From assembly GCA_023412765.1 (NCBI GenBank), contig JAEZBX010000190.1, positions 1 through 14,740 on the forward strand: DNA of 14,740 bases, written 5' to 3'. Position 1 is the stretch's first letter. The number at the start of each line of letters is the position of its first letter. Shown piece by piece: positions 12,343 to 14,740 of this stretch. The stretch is from Bacteroidota bacterium (lineage in GTDB: Bacteria; Bacteroidota; Bacteroidia; Cytophagales; Cyclobacteriaceae). The notes below the pieces were generated by a model, which worked only from the letters and a program-made list of their open reading frames with translations, did no database searches and was not told the origin of the DNA. The position numbers and the translations under genes were made by a program.

Positions 12343-14740
12343 ATGTACTCAGTATTACACAATAGAATATTTTGGATCATATCTATCATATTGGTCTCCG
12401 TCTGTTCCCTGCAGCAAGCGTTTGCACAGGGATGTAACGGTGCCAACGGGACGGGTATATTCACAGGATCTATTGCGAACCGCGACAACGGTACTCTCTG
12501 CGCTAATAATGCTGTTCAACCGGGGCTGATGGAAATCGACATTAGCAACATCGATGAATCAGGTACTATTCAATTTGAAATTAACTGGGATGATGGTTCG
12601 GCTCCTGAACGTGTCAATGCTTTCAAGATTGCTGCGAACCGATACTTTGCTCAAGCGACTCACATGTTTCCCGCCAACGGTGCTCAGGTACGATGTGAAT
12701 ATCGTCCTGATGTAAGGCTCGTATTTAACGGAACCGTTTGTGCTGCGACATTAGGGGTACCGCCACGCTTCGTACGATGGAACACGGACGATCAACAAAC
12801 CGGTAACCTTGCTCTTCTTGAAACGATATCAAATGTTAACGAATATCTGGTTTGTGCCGGAGTCGAAACCAATGTCACTTTTACCGATCGTTCGGATCTG
12901 AACTGCGTGCCACCTGATCTGGTACTTGGTCCGAACGACAGAAGAAGATGGAGACAATTTGTGTATGGAACTGCTAACACCATCACCGGAACCGTCCGCA
13001 TCGGTGGAAGCCCCACACCATTCCCTTCGAATGGTGCTGTTTCCATTTCAACTGAACCTATATTGACATCCGGGTTTCCTACGGTTACTACGGAGGTTAT
13101 CACTGTCCCTGCAACGGCCCAGGTAGGTGAAATCTTCGAGATCACGATGAATTATTGGAATACGTGTAATTCGTACCCTGCCCGACCGCCTGTCCAGGAA
13201 ACGGCACGTATCAGAATAGTAGCGCAGCCTCCTGCACCGACAGGCAATGATCAGACCGTTTGTAGTGGGACGAACCCATCGAGTTTCTCAATCGCCGGAG
13301 TACCTGCGGGTAATATAGTTAACTGGTACAGGAATGTTCCGGGAAGTCCGGATGCTCCGGGAGTATTGATTACCTCGGGTACATCGACAACGTTAGCGAT
13401 TAACTCCACTAACGTTCCAGGCTATGTCAACAACAGCACACCGGGAGTCTACAGCGTTTGGGCAAGCTACGTTCCGAATGTTGCTAATGCACTGAATTGT
13501 GAAAGTCCAAAAATACAGCTGACGCGTACCATCCGCAACGCCCTCTCGGTTTCAAATCCAACAACTGCGCCGCCTACTGAAATATGTAATAATTCATCAT
13601 TCAACATCGTGCTCCCTAATCCCGCATCGGAGACATTTGGAGGAAATACACAATACACTTTCGCTGGCGATGCTGGTGTTAGTGTCGGAGCGACCACAGC
13701 AAACTCAGCTACGTTTAACGTAGCAGTCACATTCGCACCGGGTGAGCTATACGTCGATCGGACGATTTCAGTATCAAGAAGGTATACGACAGCCCCGAAC
13801 TGCGGTGCGACACGAACTTTTACTGTACGTGTTTATAATGAAACGGTACCGGGAACATTAAACGACTTCCCGAACGTCTGCGAAGGCACAAGCGTAGGAC
13901 CTATCACGCTCTCTAATCATTTGGGTACCATAACTGGCTGGCAGGTAAACATAAATGGCGGGGGTTGGAATCCTTATACCGGACCTGCGTCAGGAAATTC
14001 TATAACACCGGGCGTTCTGAGCGACGGTGTATACCAGTTCAGAGCTATAATCGACAATGGCCCTTGTAATTCAGTGAACAGCCCGATAGAAACAGTAACA
14101 GTAACTGATAACCCTGCGCCGCCAACGGCTGGAACGAATCAGGCCTTTTGCGCTTCGCTGGTGTCTGCGGCACAAGACGCAACTTTATCTGGTGGTACCG
14201 GTACCTGGAGCTACGTATCCAGTGTACCTGCGGGACGACCTGCGCCGACATTTACAGCCAACAATCCAAATACAACCTTCTCAATAGGTAACGTGTCATT
14301 GGCGGGCGCATATACCATGCGTTGGTCAGTGGTTGTAGGCTCATGTACTTTTGAGGATGATGTGGTTATCGACTTCGGAGCAAACCCGGCGCCGGTACCG
14401 CCTATGACGGTAAACCTTTGCGGTGAAACCGGGAATCTTAACGCGCCTGTTCCAACTATTGGATCCGGTGTATGGACAATCATCAGTGGACCAAGCGGTT
14501 GTGTAACAGGAAATTGTCCTGAACTCACAGTGGCCAACCCGACATCACCTACGTCAGCGGTTACTCTCAACGCTCCGATAACATTTGGGACGTATGTATT
14601 AGAGTGGCGTGTCACCAGTGGTATTTGTGCCCCTGAATTCAATACGGCAACGGTCACTTTCTTCCAGGATCCAACTGCCACTGCATCAGACATCAACGGA
14701 ATATGTCTCGACCCTACGTCAACAGCCATACCGTTGAGCG
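12343..14740 (+). CDS. Giant exported PKD/Ig-like repeat protein, N-terminal part (runs off the window)
   Basis: From the ATG at 12343 the frame is open for 799 codons to the right edge with no stop. A signal peptide (MYSVLHNRIFWIISIILVSV, ending AFA before Gln29) shows Sec export. An N-terminal beta-rich region (about 29-290) has a PKD-like EINWDDGSAPE and repeated Cys. An Ig-like domain of the kind linked to CHU_C proteins lies at about 294-388 (Cys307, Trp328-Tyr329, Cys386). Further domains span about 389-490 and 500-585 (Cys513, Cys575). PKD-like repeats at about 590-685 and 688-775 share GTGTW/GSGVW, YTMRW/YVLEW and a late Cys; another starts near 777. Such proteins in Bacteroidota usually end in a type IX secretion or gliding-type signal, which would lie beyond the window. 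Role in adhesion is inferred. Antisense frames here are shadows. Confidence 0.92.
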   Translation, partial: MYSVLHNRIFWIISIILVSVCSLQQAFAQGCNGANGTGIFTGSIANRDNGTLCANNAVQPGLMEIDISNIDESGTIQFEINWDDGSAPERVNAFKIAANRYFAQATHMFPANGAQVRCEYRPDVRLVFNGTVCAATLGVPPRFVRWNTDDQQTGNLALLETISNVNEYLVCAGVETNVTFTDRSDLNCVPPDLVLGPNDRRRWRQFVYGTANTITGTVRIGGSPTPFPSNGAVSISTEPILTSGFPTVTTEVITVPATAQVGEIFEITMNYWNTCNSYPARPPVQETARIRIVAQPPAPTGNDQTVCSGTNPSSFSIAGVPAGNIVNWYRNVPGSPDAPGVLITSGTSTTLAINSTNVPGYVNNSTPGVYSVWASYVPNVANALNCESPKIQLTRTIRNALSVSNPTTAPPTEICNNSSFNIVLPNPASETFGGNTQYTFAGDAGVSVGATTANSATFNVAVTFAPGELYVDRTISVSRRYTTAPNCGATRTFTVRVYNETVPGTLNDFPNVCEGTSVGPITLSNHLGTITGWQVNINGGGWNPYTGPASGNSITPGVLSDGVYQFRAIIDNGPCNSVNSPIETVTVTDNPAPPTAGTNQAFCASLVSAAQDATLSGGTGTWSYVSSVPAGRPAPTFTANNPNTTFSIGNVSLAGAYTMRWSVVVGSCTFEDDVVIDFGANPAPVPPMTVNLCGETGNLNAPVPTIGSGVWTIISGPSGCVTGNCPELTVANPTSPTSAVTLNAPITFGTYVLEWRVTSGICAPEFNTATVTFFQDPTATASDINGICLDPTSTAIPLS

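Noticed and set aside
12792..14729. Four - strand open frames opposite the surface-protein gene (12792-13145, 13467-13730, 14045-14251, 14211-14729)
   Set aside because: They lie opposite one continuous + strand frame with a signal peptide and recognisable domains; their sequences have no domain pattern and are shadows of its codon use.

Overview
The window suggests the chromosome of a member of the Bacteroidota, most likely the Cytophagia. The reasons are the gene order parA-parB-DUF5683-dapB-lepB, a LepB with a long insert in its periplasmic part, a YidC with a large periplasmic domain, promoter-like boxes of the TAnnTTTG type, few Shine-Dalgarno sites, and a large secreted protein built of PKD/Ig-like domains. 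No species can be named from the sequence alone.

Layout. Positions 2-94 hold the last 30 codons of a + strand gene. Next, on the - strand, come a membrane-anchored coiled-coil protein (217-1140), a SAM-dependent methyltransferase (1194-1973, GTG start) and ApaG (1974-2360). Uracil-DNA glycosylase (2522-3184) is on the + strand and runs toward lepB. A long - strand block then reads, in transcription order, pyrG (11995-10376), a four-helix-bundle (S23/IVP-like) gene (10265-9876), yidC (9738-7918), parA, parB, a DUF5683 membrane protein, dapB and lepB (to 3236). From 12343 to the right edge a + strand reading frame of 799 codons stays open; it is the N-terminal part of a giant exported Cys-containing PKD/Ig-like repeat protein, probably a type IX secretion/gliding-type surface protein.

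How the genes work together. The core block is housekeeping: CTP synthesis (PyrG), membrane protein insertion (YidC), chromosome partition (ParA/ParB, where ParB enzymes use the CTP that PyrG makes), lysine/diaminopimelate synthesis (DapB) and signal-peptide removal (LepB). The yidC-parA gap carries a strong intrinsic terminator, a parAB promoter-like box abutting it, two tandem parS-like half-sites and a perfect DnaA box.

The least ordinary signal is a set of 7-bp tandem repeat arrays at three intergenic loci (125-220, 4448-4607, and the pair 9803-9855 / 10326-10382). Each locus uses its own heptamer, but all are arranged as inverted arms reading inward, and each right-hand arm begins at or just after a stop codon. 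At the third locus the two arms enclose the four-helix-bundle gene and the whole unit lies between pyrG and yidC. This resembles the inverted-repeat-plus-ORF build of 23S rRNA intervening sequences that encode proteins of the same family, and may be a small mobile or amplifying element with one filled and two empty copies here.
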